A DNA stretch of 64,000 bases from CAYZGU01 sp964478165. Lineage in GTDB: Bacteria > Poribacteria > WGA-4E > JAJDTR01. A model generated the notes under the pieces. That model was not told the DNA's origin. It saw only the letters and a list, made by a program, of their open reading frames with translations, and did no database searches. This document shows, one piece after another, positions 41,232 through 51,410 of this stretch (its first letter is position 1; each line of letters opens with the position of its first letter). The translations under genes were made by a program, and so were the position numbers. The DNA is taken from NCBI GenBank assembly GCA_964478165.1, contig CAYZGU010000041.1, forward strand, positions 186,001-250,000, read 5' to 3'.

Positions 41232-41667
41232 CCGCTCAGCATGTGACTAACCGTGCGTACGAAACAACACCATAGACATAGTCTGAAGAAGAGTCGGATG
41301 CCGTAAAATCAAGCGCAACGAAACATTCGATAGGAACAAGAACTCCTTTTTCACGCACCAAAAGGATTCTTTGCAATGTGACCAAGGCATCCATCGTCGT
41401 TTTTTTTCTATTATTGACTAAGCTTCTACACATCAATGATGGCTTAACACGTTTAATGTCCGTTCAACTCGCTCGCGCTTCGTGCCTAGCGCGCCTAACG
41501 AAGATATATGAAAAAAGAGTGGCATTGCCCGCCAAAGCCAGAAACAGGTTACAATGTGGCCGTTCCAAGCCTGCGGTCAACACCATGGATAATGCTAAAT
41601 TCGACGATTGTCATGGTCAGAGCTTCCTTCTCCTTGCTGTGACTTAACAAACCTTCCTCTCATCTTC

Positions 41668-42480
41668 ATGCGGAAAGTACTGTTCGCCAACTTTAAAAGG
41701 AATCCCCACTTGAATTCTCTTCCGGAACCAGAGCACTCCGACGAATACCGTTCGCTCGCGCTCATCCTTGACCGTTTAAACCCTGGTGACCAGCCCACAA
41801 TTGCCTGGATACATCGGGCAATCAAGCGAATACGGGGTGAGAAAAGAAGATTGGGGATTTTCTCAGGATCATTCAATCCACTGACTATAGCTCACGTTAG
41901 GATGATTGACCAAGCGCAAGCAGAATTCAATCTGGAAGAAATCCTCCTACTTCTTGCCAAAATCAATGTGGACAAAAGCGTATTTGGATTTTCGCTGCCA
42001 GATCGACTACTCATGCTCAGGGCCTACTGCGCAGGCCGTGATAATTTTTCTGTGGCGGCATGCAGTCACGGACGCTATATCGATAAAGTAAAGGCATTAA
42101 ATATGGCATATCCGCCAAGCACAGGCTATTCTTTTGTCATTGGTTATGACACATTGGTGAGGCTTTTCGATACGAAATATTATACTCACATGCACGAGGA
42201 TCTACAGCTCCTCTTCAATCAAAGTCGTTTCATCACCGCGAACCGGGAGAAACACGACGGGACCGCAATCGAAAAACTTCTTGCCGGTCCAACGTGCAAG
42301 CGATACGCAAGCAACATCGATATGATTATGTTGCCCAAATCGCATGCAGAGATTTCGTCAACTGCTATCCGCCAGCGGCTTCTTCGGCAAGCGCCAATTG
42401 ACCATCTCGTACCAGGACCAATCGCTGATTACATAAAGGCAACAAAGCTACAGCTTCAGCTTGCCGAATCGAAACAGTGA
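41668..42480 (+). CDS. NadD-like nucleotidyltransferase
   Basis: A 270-residue protein of the HxGH-type nucleotidyltransferase family, to which nicotinate-nucleotide adenylyltransferase belongs. RRLGIFSGSFNPLTIAHVRM holds the active-site loop (here T-I-A-H rather than H-x-G-H), and HAEISSTAIRQRLLRQAPID is the ISST/R motif that binds the triphosphate. The first 55 residues precede the domain and are not typical of NadD. The loss of the first His in the HxGH loop and the unusual N-terminus leave the substrate open; it could act on NAMN, NMN or another nucleotide. The start codon is uncertain, with no clear ribosome-binding site. Confidence 0.75.
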   Translation: MRKVLFANFKRNPHLNSLPEPEHSDEYRSLALILDRLNPGDQPTIAWIHRAIKRIRGEKRRLGIFSGSFNPLTIAHVRMIDQAQAEFNLEEILLLLAKINVDKSVFGFSLPDRLLMLRAYCAGRDNFSVAACSHGRYIDKVKALNMAYPPSTGYSFVIGYDTLVRLFDTKYYTHMHEDLQLLFNQSRFITANREKHDGTAIEKLLAGPTCKRYASNIDMIMLPKSHAEISSTAIRQRLLRQAPIDHLVPGPIADYIKATKLQLQLAESKQ

Positions 42481-42495
42481 AAAGGAAGGCATTGA

Positions 42496-42930
42496 ATGAT
42501 TTTAGGGGTTCACCATTTCAGCTTAACTGTCAGTAACCTGTCCAAATCTGTGGAATTCTATGCAGGAATCCTCAATGCAAAAATCCTTTCAGACACCACA
42601 GTTCAGGAATCGTGCCTCCATAGCGTAACACACATTCCAGATGCCAAGTTAAGAATTGTTTTCCTAAGCGTCCATGGACAGCTAATCGAATTAATCCAGT
42701 ATCTTTCTCCAATAGGAAAACCAGTGCAAACACGCACGTGCGATACAGGAAGCTCCCATATCGCTTTTATCGTCGACAATATAGATTCAGCCTATCGGAA
42801 TCTGCAGAGCAAAGGTGTCCAGTTCAAATCGGGGCCAGTCGTTACCGGCAGCACACCGGACGGTATTCTAAAGTGCGTGTACTTTCTCGATCCTGATGGA
42901 ATAACTCTAGAGCTCGTGGAAGTTGGCTGA
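42496..42930 (+). CDS. VOC-family (glyoxalase/epimerase-like) metalloprotein
   Basis: A 144-residue vicinal-oxygen-chelate protein with two beta-alpha-beta-beta-beta modules. Metal ligands of the H-E-H-E type are visible: HHFSLTVSNL, HGQLIELIQY, SSHIAFIVDNIDSAYRNL and GITLELVEVG. Size and layout fit methylmalonyl-CoA epimerase, glyoxalase I or a fosfomycin-resistance-like protein; none can be chosen. It follows the nucleotidyltransferase after 15 bases with AAAGGAAGG before its ATG. Confidence 0.85.
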   Translation: MILGVHHFSLTVSNLSKSVEFYAGILNAKILSDTTVQESCLHSVTHIPDAKLRIVFLSVHGQLIELIQYLSPIGKPVQTRTCDTGSSHIAFIVDNIDSAYRNLQSKGVQFKSGPVVTGSTPDGILKCVYFLDPDGITLELVEVG

Positions 42931-43394
42931 GTACCTGGATTCAAAATTAAATCAATCACGGCATAACGAAAGCAACTACACGGACATCATACAATAGGGA
43001 CTCAGCCCTTTTCACTCGAATTCTCGACCCATTCCTCTCCTCCTAACACACGAAAACACCTGCAACCTACCTACAAAAACAAACGTTTGTGTTTCAAGCT
43101 TTCACCCGACTACTATCTCAATCATCTGGGTCCCTCTCATTCAAACAGATGGGGCTGTTGAATGGTCCGCGTAACCAAACCATCTGAACAGAAGTATTTC
43201 TACCTCCTGCATAACCGTCACCGGTAGGTTTGCGTAAAGCATTCTGCGCATTGACATTCCGTTAATCAGGTTAACCAAGGATTGGAGCGTCGACATTTCT
43301 GCTGAAACTTGGAGCACATTTCAGCGTATATCCTCTCACTTGATGGTGCTTCAATCTTCCTGTGCCTGTTAATCTACTATTGGAGAAACACTCG
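42931..43394. other. Intergenic region, no recognised gene
   Basis: About 460 bases with no supported frame, repeat or regulatory site. Confidence 0.5.
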
Positions 43395-43550
43395 ATGTTT
43401 AATGGAATTGAGTTTGTACTAGGAGCGGCTTGCTCACTGATGGGAATTATCGCCGGATATTTGTGCTTAACAACCATTTTTGCTGGCCTCCAATTTTTCT
43501 CAAGAAATCGCTTGATGAAACAGAAGATAGAAAACACTCTTGATGCGTGA
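43395..43550 (+). CDS. Small single-span membrane protein
   Basis: A 51-residue protein: FVLGAACSLMGIIAGYLCLT and TIFAGLQFF form one long or two short hydrophobic segments, then a basic tail SRNRLMKQKIENTLDA. GGAGAAA precedes the ATG by a good distance. Size and pattern recall gamma subunits of sodium-pump decarboxylases (OadG), and a possible methylmalonyl-CoA epimerase lies upstream, but no other decarboxylase subunit is near. The function is not established. Confidence 0.5.
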   Translation: MFNGIEFVLGAACSLMGIIAGYLCLTTIFAGLQFFSRNRLMKQKIENTLDA

Positions 43551-44267
43551 AGGTTACGTCTATCATTATTCTTCTCGACATCTGTGTCACCTGGAGCGTC
43601 CTCAGCCATGAAAGTTGCTAACGATTGGCGCTATTACGTTGCGCAACAAGGCTAAATAGTATTTCAGCGACGTCACTCGTAGCACATTAGCCCCAAAGAA
43701 GCTACTAGAAGTAAGCCCGACTTCTGGCTGTACTTCTAGTTATACATACGAAAAATATTAGAAGGTAAACAGCGTTTCGGGAATTTATGCCCGTTTTACG
43801 ACAAGCCTGTGCCGGAGCCGTGGTCGTGGTGTGTTTTTGTCCGCGCGGGGACTTATTGAAGGAATAATCGAGAATCGGCCGATCTGTTTTCGTCTAATCT
43901 CAGCGTTAATATCCTTCCGTGTAACCTCCCCGCCTCTAAAGACCCGCGAGCAAGTAGGCGTAAGCCCAAGTCTATTATTGGTGCTACGCAACCACAAAGA
44001 ACTGCAAATTGCGCTCGGTTCTTAAGAATCTTTACATGCGGATTGGGTGGCAGACAAAGCGCGATTCCACACAATCCACATACATCTACAGATTGAACCT
44101 GCTATTTCGTTTAATCCAGCAACAACGTTGACACTTAAATTGTTCTCCGAAGTAACGAATGCCTGAAATAATTCACCCCTCTCACAGAATACTAACGGGC
44201 AGCAGCCTGATTCCCGAAAAGAACTGAAAAGAGGACTACTGCCATTAGCTTCATCGCACCTCATCTT
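43551..44267. other. Intergenic region with one strong hairpin
   Basis: About 720 bases without a convincing gene; mutually overlapping frames on both strands near 43785-44074 look like chance. The hairpin at 43704-43740 is listed separately. Confidence 0.45.
43704..43740. repeat. Strong hairpin with 14-bp stem
   Basis: ACTAGAAGTA (43704-43713) pairs with TACTTCTAGT (43731-43740). AGCC (43714-43717) pairs with GGCT (43726-43729), leaving one bulged G and an 8-base loop. No T-tract follows. It lies about 150 bases downstream of the small membrane protein gene and may end or protect that transcript. Confidence 0.7.
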
Positions 44268-45443
44268 ATGAACATATCTTCGAAGCGTTTAAACCGATTG
44301 CCACCCTATATGTTTGGAAAACTAAAGCAGTTGACCCAGGATCGACGACGTCAGGGCATTGATGTAATTGACCTCGGTATGGGAAATCCAAGCGAACCGA
44401 CTCCCAAACACATTGTTAACAAGCTATGTGAAGCCGCACAAGAAACCAGACACCATCGTTATTCCATGTCCCGCGGCATCTTCAACCTGCGGCGTGAAAT
44501 TTCTTGGCATTACGAACGTCGATTTGGCGTGCAGATTGACCCCGATCACGAAGCAATCACCGTAATAGGCACAAAAGAGGGAATTTCTCACCTCGCCCTT
44601 GCGTTAATCGATGAGGGAGATCTCGCTCTTGTTCCAGATCCGAGCTTTCCCATTCACATCTATAGTATCGTTCTTGCCGGTGGAAGCGTAGTGAGCATTC
44701 CGTTGCGCGCGGAAAATGAGTTTGTTCCAAGCCTTGCTGAAATAACTAGAGATATTTGGCCGAGACCAAAGGTACTCGTCCTGAGCTTTCCCCATAATCC
44801 GACAGGAGCAGTGATAGAACTCGCATTCTTCGAGGAAGTCGTGGATTTCGCAAAGCAGCACAATATCATTCTCATACACGATCTCGCATATGCTGACATC
44901 GTATTCGACGGATATAAGGCCCCCAGCCTCCTTCAGGCGAAAGGGGCAATGGACATTGGCATTGAATTCATCTCCCTCTCAAAATCTTACAACATGGCCG
45001 GATGGCGGAGTGGATTTGCTGTTGGCAATCGCAGAATCATCGAAGCACTCTCACGGATCAAGGGATATTACGACTACGGAATCTTTGCCCCGGTTCAGGT
45101 GGCATCAATAATGGCTCTGAGAACACCAATCGATGTTTTGAACGAGAATACAGAGGTCTATCGAAATCGTCGCGATGTTTTGGTCGATGGACTCAATCGC
45201 ATTGGCTGGAAGGTTCAGAAACCGAAGGGGACAATGTTCGTTTGGGCGGCCATTCCTGAACGATATCAGCACCTTAGTTCAATGGACTTTTCAATGAGAC
45301 TGTTGGATAAAGCGGATGTCTGTGTGTCGCCTGGGGCGGGATTCGGTCATAACGGCGAGGGCTATGTACGAATTGCTCTAGTTGAAAATGAAGACCGCCT
45401 CCGTCAAGCCGTGAGGCAGATTCGCCAAGGACTGTTTAAATAA
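44268..45443 (+). CDS. Class I/II PLP-dependent aminotransferase
   Basis: A 391-residue fold-type I aminotransferase. DVIDLGMGNPSEPTPKHIVN, the PLP-binding Asn in SFPHNPTGAVIE, Asp-x-x-Tyr in LIHDLAYADIVFDG, the Schiff-base Lys in FISLSKSYNMAGWRSGFAVG, and the substrate carboxylate Arg in YVRIALVENEDRLRQAV. It resembles alanine-synthesising (AlaC-like) or LL-diaminopimelate aminotransferases. Which substrate pair it uses cannot be said. Its ATG has no strong ribosome-binding site. It is flanked by long non-coding regions. Confidence 0.93.
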   Translation: MNISSKRLNRLPPYMFGKLKQLTQDRRRQGIDVIDLGMGNPSEPTPKHIVNKLCEAAQETRHHRYSMSRGIFNLRREISWHYERRFGVQIDPDHEAITVIGTKEGISHLALALIDEGDLALVPDPSFPIHIYSIVLAGGSVVSIPLRAENEFVPSLAEITRDIWPRPKVLVLSFPHNPTGAVIELAFFEEVVDFAKQHNIILIHDLAYADIVFDGYKAPSLLQAKGAMDIGIEFISLSKSYNMAGWRSGFAVGNRRIIEALSRIKGYYDYGIFAPVQVASIMALRTPIDVLNENTEVYRNRRDVLVDGLNRIGWKVQKPKGTMFVWAAIPERYQHLSSMDFSMRLLDKADVCVSPGAGFGHNGEGYVRIALVENEDRLRQAVRQIRQGLFK

Positions 45444-47092
45444 ACTGGAATCCGATATTTGACCTAAAATACAGTCGTCGCCCTCTTTCTCTGCTAGCAA
45501 TCATAAACTAACTTCCAACTACGAACTCATTGCAACATTTCTGGAGCACAATTCAAGCCCGCCGTCCGACTCTATTGCAGCAGCCTAACAATCCTTTCAT
45601 AAGGAATAGGCACCTAGACCGCAATAGACTCACGTGACCCAGTCTCATTCTACCCAGGGCCGAAAACAGTGCGTGTTCGCACAATTAAGAAGCAACTTCA
45701 ACTTCTCTCAGCATTGGTGTTTCTCAAAAGACCCGGGCTTAAGATTCGGACGTGAAGATTCTCCTGAATAGCATTACTTAATCGACCTCCCTCGCGGATG
45801 AAATCGGCACTCAAGTTGGCACAGCAAATCGTCCATCGTCCAGATTTAAGCCAAGCAGTCGGTTATCATGGCATCTATTCTTCAAGTGCCTCACCACTTT
45901 ACCCAGCCATTTGCAATCGAGAGAACCACGTGATAACCAATGGCATGGACTAGCAAGAGGCGAAAACCCCACCACACTCCAACGAAGTGATATCAATCGT
46001 CCTAGACTATGACGAATCCCACTGTCGCACCATTATCCCATAGTCGGACGTAAGTTCCTCTCCATCGAACACGGATTGTTATCCATTTCATGAGTCTCAA
46101 ATCCGAAAGGATCTATTCACACTCGGCGTTTGTATCATTCCACTCCTAAGCATCTATCCAGCAGAATCTCAGTCATGAGCTCAACATCCATAGTTCTTTC
46201 TGACAATCAAGATGTTGAATTGAACCAAGAGCCTGACTAACTTACAAAAGCACTGTAACCTCTCAGGGCGACAGTTTGAAACGCCTTCGCATGTTCAAAG
46301 AACAAGATGAAGGATTCTAGCCCAAGAAAGCCCGCCCAATAAGGTGGTTCTCTCGATTTCATCTTAATCTGTCGACTTACTTCCCAATCCGTTTCCGTGC
46401 TATGAAGCTCTCGTTTTGTTCAAGCACACCGATGGACTGGGAAAAGTTTTTTCAGCGGTGAAGTAGCTGGTGTTAAACCCTATATTCAAGCGTAAACATG
46501 AGGAAAGTCGATTCCAATTCTGAATGCAGAGTTTAATCGAACAAATAGTAGCAACACACACATCAAGATAGCCATGCTATGTGGGCTGGTGTTCTCACCG
46601 CAGCTAGTTTCACGACGAGCATCAAAAGCGCATCGCTTTCGAGAGAATGCTGAGAATCGTCAGATACTCATCTAATCAATGCATATGCTTCAATGCGAAC
46701 TCGTCCAAGGGCATCGGTACACTCGTTCGTCGAAGAAGTGCATCAGTTCCTCTCATGAGCACACTTTCTGCATCAGACAATGCCACGCGCTTGAAAAGCT
46801 ACAACTTCTGAACCCCTATTCGCATCTTAGAATTCTCGAGCCTTCAACTCACGAGTCTTCACCAAGGAAGTCGCAAGGCCCCCGGTCACTTTACTTGCGA
46901 TTAAGGCCATGTGAGGTCTCCATCCGCACTACCCTTATACAACCGTCTAACATCTGAAACATCAAACCAAGAATCCGATTAGAGTGTCACAGTGACACAA
47001 CCACGGCCAACATGCTCGAGCTACTAGCCCAGTCCCATTCTGAGTTAGCGATACAATCCAATTACAGCATTCTGCAATGCCGTGTCCTATTT
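45444..47092. other. Long ORF-free region
   Basis: About 1.65 kb with no frame I would call on either strand. The longest (46679-46957, +) is compositionally unlike the genes here. A GTGTCAC/GTGACAC palindrome (46984-46998) lies about 165 bases upstream of the kinase gene and could be an operator. It may be a decayed gene or an RNA locus; I recognise no RNA motif. Confidence 0.45.
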
Positions 47093-47122
47093 TTGAATGG
47101 CGTTGAAGTATGCGGGTATGAT
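47093..47122 (+). promoter_or_regulatory. Sigma-70-like promoter of the PhoR-like kinase gene
   Basis: TTGAAT at 47093-47098, an 18-base spacer and TATGAT at 47117-47122. It is 40 bases upstream of the kinase start codon. Confidence 0.55.
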
Positions 47123-47161
47123 AAAATGTGATTCAACTGAAATGCAAGGAAAGACCCAGTC

Positions 47162-48940
47162 ATGAGTATGCGCGCGCGATTAATCTTTAGCTATATCGGC
47201 AGTGTTTTGACAATCTTTCTACTCACGTCCGTCTATTTAAATCGTTCTCTTAAACCACTAATCGACAATCAGATTACATCTGAACTAGAGGCCAAGGCCA
47301 ACCTGACTCGCCAGTTCCTGTCTACGTCGCTTCCCCACACATTTAATCATGATTCCGTTGATCCCATAATCGACAAACTAGGTAAAGCAAGTCCCATTCG
47401 TTTGACGTTTATTGGCATAGACGGAACCGTTTGGGGAGATACGGAACGAGTTGAAGACGCTTTGAAACGGATGGCCAATCAACGGAACCATCCGGAGATA
47501 CGAGCCGCGCTATTCAACGGTCATGGCACTGCAGAGCGATTCAATGCTACCACAAACACCACGCTCCGATTTTTCGCGCTCCCGGTGTTCCGCGAAAACC
47601 AGTTAATTGGCGTCTGCCGCGTGGCTCTTCCCCTCAATCGCATACAGCCAATCATTTCACGATTCAGGAACGCACTGCTATTGGCAAGTGGCACAGGATT
47701 AGTCGTAACCATCTTCCTCAGTTACGTCACCACGGAAACCATTACTAGGCCAATACGTAGATTAACACAAACCATACAATCTATTGCCCGTGGAGAGATT
47801 ACCTCCCGGGTCTCAGGAAACTCTAATGACGAACTGGGCCAGCTGTTCCGGCACTTCAATCAGATGGCAGACAGCGTTCAAAGTCAGATTTGCACGATCT
47901 CGCATGAACGAGATCGATTAGTGACCATCTTAGAAAACATGGTTGAGGAGGTTCTATTAATAGACAAAGAACTGGCTATCGTTTATGCGAACTCGGCCGC
48001 TATCACAATGTTAAACTTACCAGAAAACTATCGCGCGCATCCCCTGATTGAGCTAATTCGTCACCCAGAACTACAGCGCCTTTTAGCAGAAAGTCGGAAC
48101 ACAAGAAACACTACATTCGCCGAGATTAGATTCGCCGGAAGCATAGAACGCGAAACAGAGGTTACAGCTGTTCCACTTGTCGATCAATATCTTGTGGTGA
48201 TACACGACGTAAGTCAACTGAGACAATTGGAGCGGGTACGGGTGGATTTCGTCGCCAATGTTTCTCATGAAATGCGAACCCCGCTAACCTCAATTCAAGG
48301 ATATGCTGAAACTCTCCTTAACGGTGCTCTGGAAGACTCATCCGCAAATTCACGGTTCGTTGGCAAGATTCTGCAACAGTCTTCCCAACTCTCACAACTT
48401 GTGTCGAATCTTCTTGATCTCTCTCGTCTAGAATCAGGAATGGCTACTCTCAATCTAGAACCATGCACACTTGAGGTGTTTCATGAGTACCTCTTGAATC
48501 TTTTCAGCCGCACGTTACAAAGCGCAAAACTACAGTTTGTCTGGGAGGTACCAAACGACCTACCTCCCCTATCTGGCGATAAGCGACTTCTTGGCCAAGC
48601 TTTTTCCAACTTACTTGATAACGCAATTAAGTACACTCGCACTGGAGGGAGTATTACTGTTTCAGCTGAATTAATTGATACTGAGATTCACGTCCACACT
48701 CGTGACACTGGTATTGGAATACCATCACACATATTGCCGCGAATTTTCGAGCGATTCTACAGGGCGGACAAAGCCCGTTCATCCGAGATAAGCGGAAGTG
48801 GGCTAGGGCTAGCGATTGCAAAGCACATCTTATTGCAACATGATGGACGAATCTGGGCAGACAGCATCCTGGGACAAGGGTCCGTTTTTCATTTTGCTGT
48901 GCCCATCTGGAACGATGCTGGGAGTACTCGGACGCTTTGA
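47162..48940 (+). CDS. phoR: PhoR-type sensor histidine kinase
   Basis: A 592-residue membrane sensor. Membrane helix 1 LIFSYIGSVLTIFLLTSVYL, an extracytoplasmic domain to about residue 170, helix 2 ALLLASGTGLVVTIFLSYVT, then HAMP (TRPIRRLTQTIQSIARGEIT), a PAS domain (ERDRLVTILENMVEEVLLID) and the kinase core. Phospho-acceptor His369 in FVANVSHEMRTPLTSIQGYA, N-box NLLDNAIKYT, G1 DTGIGIP, F-box IFERFYR and G2 GSGLGLAIAKHIL. The HAMP-PAS-HisKA layout matches PhoR, and a PhoB and pst operon lie nearby, but the genes are not adjacent. AAGGAAAG precedes the ATG. Confidence 0.85.
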   Translation: MSMRARLIFSYIGSVLTIFLLTSVYLNRSLKPLIDNQITSELEAKANLTRQFLSTSLPHTFNHDSVDPIIDKLGKASPIRLTFIGIDGTVWGDTERVEDALKRMANQRNHPEIRAALFNGHGTAERFNATTNTTLRFFALPVFRENQLIGVCRVALPLNRIQPIISRFRNALLLASGTGLVVTIFLSYVTTETITRPIRRLTQTIQSIARGEITSRVSGNSNDELGQLFRHFNQMADSVQSQICTISHERDRLVTILENMVEEVLLIDKELAIVYANSAAITMLNLPENYRAHPLIELIRHPELQRLLAESRNTRNTTFAEIRFAGSIERETEVTAVPLVDQYLVVIHDVSQLRQLERVRVDFVANVSHEMRTPLTSIQGYAETLLNGALEDSSANSRFVGKILQQSSQLSQLVSNLLDLSRLESGMATLNLEPCTLEVFHEYLLNLFSRTLQSAKLQFVWEVPNDLPPLSGDKRLLGQAFSNLLDNAIKYTRTGGSITVSAELIDTEIHVHTRDTGIGIPSHILPRIFERFYRADKARSSEISGSGLGLAIAKHILLQHDGRIWADSILGQGSVFHFAVPIWNDAGSTRTL

Positions 48941-49202
48941 CAGTAACCTTGAAAAAAGATGTTGGAGATGCCTAGTTTTCCAATCCCGATTTCTGCCCCA
49001 CTCGATATATTTGCACAATCAAGAATCACTGGAAGCCAAAAGCAACTTGACAGTTACTAATGCGCAAAGCTCACAAGCCCTTGAGTCTTCGCTCATTGGA
49101 CAATTATGCACCTATTTTCTTAATGGATCTTGGGCCCATGAAGTTCGGGAATTCACAGCAAAATTAAGTTGATGCGAACTGTCGACAAAAAAGGAAAATG
49201 GC

Positions 49203-51410
49203 ATGATCATTCCGATCGATGAATCCTTTGTCCAAGAACGGGACAAAACAGAACAGTGGCTGTTCGCTGCTGTCAGAGAGAACACGCCCAAAGCATGGAG
49301 AGTCCCAATCTTTCCGCAAGACGAAGTCGGCCATTTTACGTTCCGTCTGAACGCAACCCTGATTGAAAGACTGAAACTGTGGGAATGGTTCGACAATTAC
49401 AAAGAAGCGGCACAGGTCTCAACGGCCGGAATACGAGGGGCCCAAAACATATTATATCCGTGGGACACGCGATTTCCAATCAATCAAATAGGTGTCGTGT
49501 TAACGACGCTCGGCAAGAGTTTGGTTGCTAGGGAAAATGCCCAAGGACGACTCATCAGAAAAATTGCCGCCTGTGAAGTCCGATACAACTCAACAACATA
49601 TGTGGAACTAATCGCTCGCATTCAGGCAGCGCAGGGTATTCAAACGCTTGTTCCCAGAAATTTCAGGCCTATCCCAATCTGGATGGTTTCGTTTCTAATC
49701 TTTGTCCTTGATCTAGACGGCGGAGAACATATCACCTCCAGTCATTCAGTCAGCACGAAAAACGCCACCAAAGATTTGAACAGTCAGGGCAGCCAATATC
49801 TGCCTGAGGAATCTACACTGTACGTGGATAAGGTAGAAGAGATTCTAACGCGTGCAGAATCTGAAGAATTCAGGATTGATTTTAGCCCTTTGTCTGATGA
49901 GAACATTGACTTCGAGTTTCTTGATGAGATTCACGACGGCACAGACCTCTACACCGATTACCTGAAAAACGGAGTCGCAAATGACGCTAATCTCAATCTC
50001 ATTCGAGAGGTGAAACCACCAATTGTGGTCGATTGTGTCGGAGGTTGCATGTATCGGACGATGCAGAAAATCTTTGCGCAACTCGAAATTGAGGAATCAA
50101 TTAAATGGTTACATGTCGAAGCCGACCCACTCTTCTACAACATCGGCAAGCTCGATTACAACCCGGGCTCGGGTCAGAAAGAGTATTTTGACCTGAGCTG
50201 CGATTTCAGCATACTTGATGTGGCAAAAACAGCTAACCACGGAACAAAACTCAGAAACGAACCCATTGGAACGATTATACAGGTAACCGATCCTGATGGT
50301 GATAGATTGATTATTTGTCAAATCACGAGTGCAAACCATAAAACCAAATTGCAGGCACTCGGAATCGAGCATCTTAATCTTGGAAACACTCGCCTGCTCT
50401 CGATTTATACACCGAACCAATCGTTTCTAATGACAATGGATTTTCACGCAAAACAGCTAAAGGCAGCTGGCTTGTGGGAGAAACACCCACGGTTTATCAT
50501 CAAAACGACACCTTCAGCAATGGCATGGGACGAGTGGGCTAACGCTAACCAGGTAAGCGTCATCAACGTGCCTGTCGGGTTCAAAGAGATCGGAGCAATG
50601 CTAAACAAGATCGAGAAACAAATGTTAGACAATCCCCATGCACATGTGCGCGTGAAGGACATTTATGGTGAGTGGATCAATCTGGGCGTGCAGCCACGTC
50701 TGTTATTCGCAGGTGAAGAAAGCGGCGGGATGATTACGGGACCTGAAGAATTTATGAAAAGCCATGGTAATCGTACTGCAATCGCCATGCGTGAAAAAAG
50801 CGCCGGCGAATCAATGATTTTGGTTACAGCACTTGCCGCGCGCTGTAAGCGGGAGCGTTTCCAACTATCCGACTATTTGAACACGCTGTTTGTCGAGAAT
50901 TCAATCGTAGCACAATTCGACATCCGCAAAGACAAACTGTACTACAATGAATCCGACGCAAACCCTTCAACACTCAAAGCGGAAAAATTAGAAGGCGAGA
51001 CTCAGCGTGATAAATGCTATCTCTTTTTCCTCGGGCTTGCCATTGCAATGTGCGAGGAAAAGATTACGCTCGAACAGACCCAAGTGATTCTTTCTGACGC
51101 ATTCCCTTCACTTGATTTTACCAATCTAGTAGATGTTCGATTTGTTGGCGATGGGGCCTACTTCAAGTTCACCGACAAATTTGTGGAGATTCGCAAATCT
51201 GGCACAGATGCAAAGATGAAAGCATATGCCTCTGGCAACAACAAAGCAAACTGTCGCGGATTTGCCAAATCATTCGTCGCATATAGCGGAAATTTAACGA
51301 ATTCTTACAAGCGAGACGTCAGTGAAACCTATCTTGAATCCGTGGAAGAGAGGGCGGATCGAATTTATCAGAGGTATCAGCTTGAAGATATTTTGAACAC
51401 ACATCGGTAG
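49203..51410 (+). CDS. Divergent phosphohexomutase (PGM/PMM superfamily)
   Basis: A 735-residue protein, far longer than usual phosphomannomutases (about 450) or phosphoglucomutases (about 550). The four active-site signatures are recognisable but altered: phosphoserine loop ITSSHSVSTKN (residues 177-187, in place of TASHNP), metal loop DPDGDR (363-368), sugar-binding loop GEESGG (504-509) and phosphate-binding loop RKSGTDAKMKAYASG (664-678). The conserved core is intact, so isomerisation of a hexose phosphate is likely, but the substrate is unknown. The large N-terminal part and an insert after the serine loop (about 190-270, rich in Glu/Asp) are unusual. AAGGAAA precedes the ATG. Confidence 0.8.
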   Translation: MIIPIDESFVQERDKTEQWLFAAVRENTPKAWRVPIFPQDEVGHFTFRLNATLIERLKLWEWFDNYKEAAQVSTAGIRGAQNILYPWDTRFPINQIGVVLTTLGKSLVARENAQGRLIRKIAACEVRYNSTTYVELIARIQAAQGIQTLVPRNFRPIPIWMVSFLIFVLDLDGGEHITSSHSVSTKNATKDLNSQGSQYLPEESTLYVDKVEEILTRAESEEFRIDFSPLSDENIDFEFLDEIHDGTDLYTDYLKNGVANDANLNLIREVKPPIVVDCVGGCMYRTMQKIFAQLEIEESIKWLHVEADPLFYNIGKLDYNPGSGQKEYFDLSCDFSILDVAKTANHGTKLRNEPIGTIIQVTDPDGDRLIICQITSANHKTKLQALGIEHLNLGNTRLLSIYTPNQSFLMTMDFHAKQLKAAGLWEKHPRFIIKTTPSAMAWDEWANANQVSVINVPVGFKEIGAMLNKIEKQMLDNPHAHVRVKDIYGEWINLGVQPRLLFAGEESGGMITGPEEFMKSHGNRTAIAMREKSAGESMILVTALAARCKRERFQLSDYLNTLFVENSIVAQFDIRKDKLYYNESDANPSTLKAEKLEGETQRDKCYLFFLGLAIAMCEEKITLEQTQVILSDAFPSLDFTNLVDVRFVGDGAYFKFTDKFVEIRKSGTDAKMKAYASGNNKANCRGFAKSFVAYSGNLTNSYKRDVSETYLESVEERADRIYQRYQLEDILNTHR

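Noticed and set aside
41378..41647. 89-codon frame with hydrophobic start
   Set aside because: GTG start with poor ribosome-binding site; the sequence after the hydrophobic part does not look like a protein domain.
46679..46957. 92-codon frame in the long empty region
   Set aside because: Composition unlike the genes around it, no ribosome-binding site.
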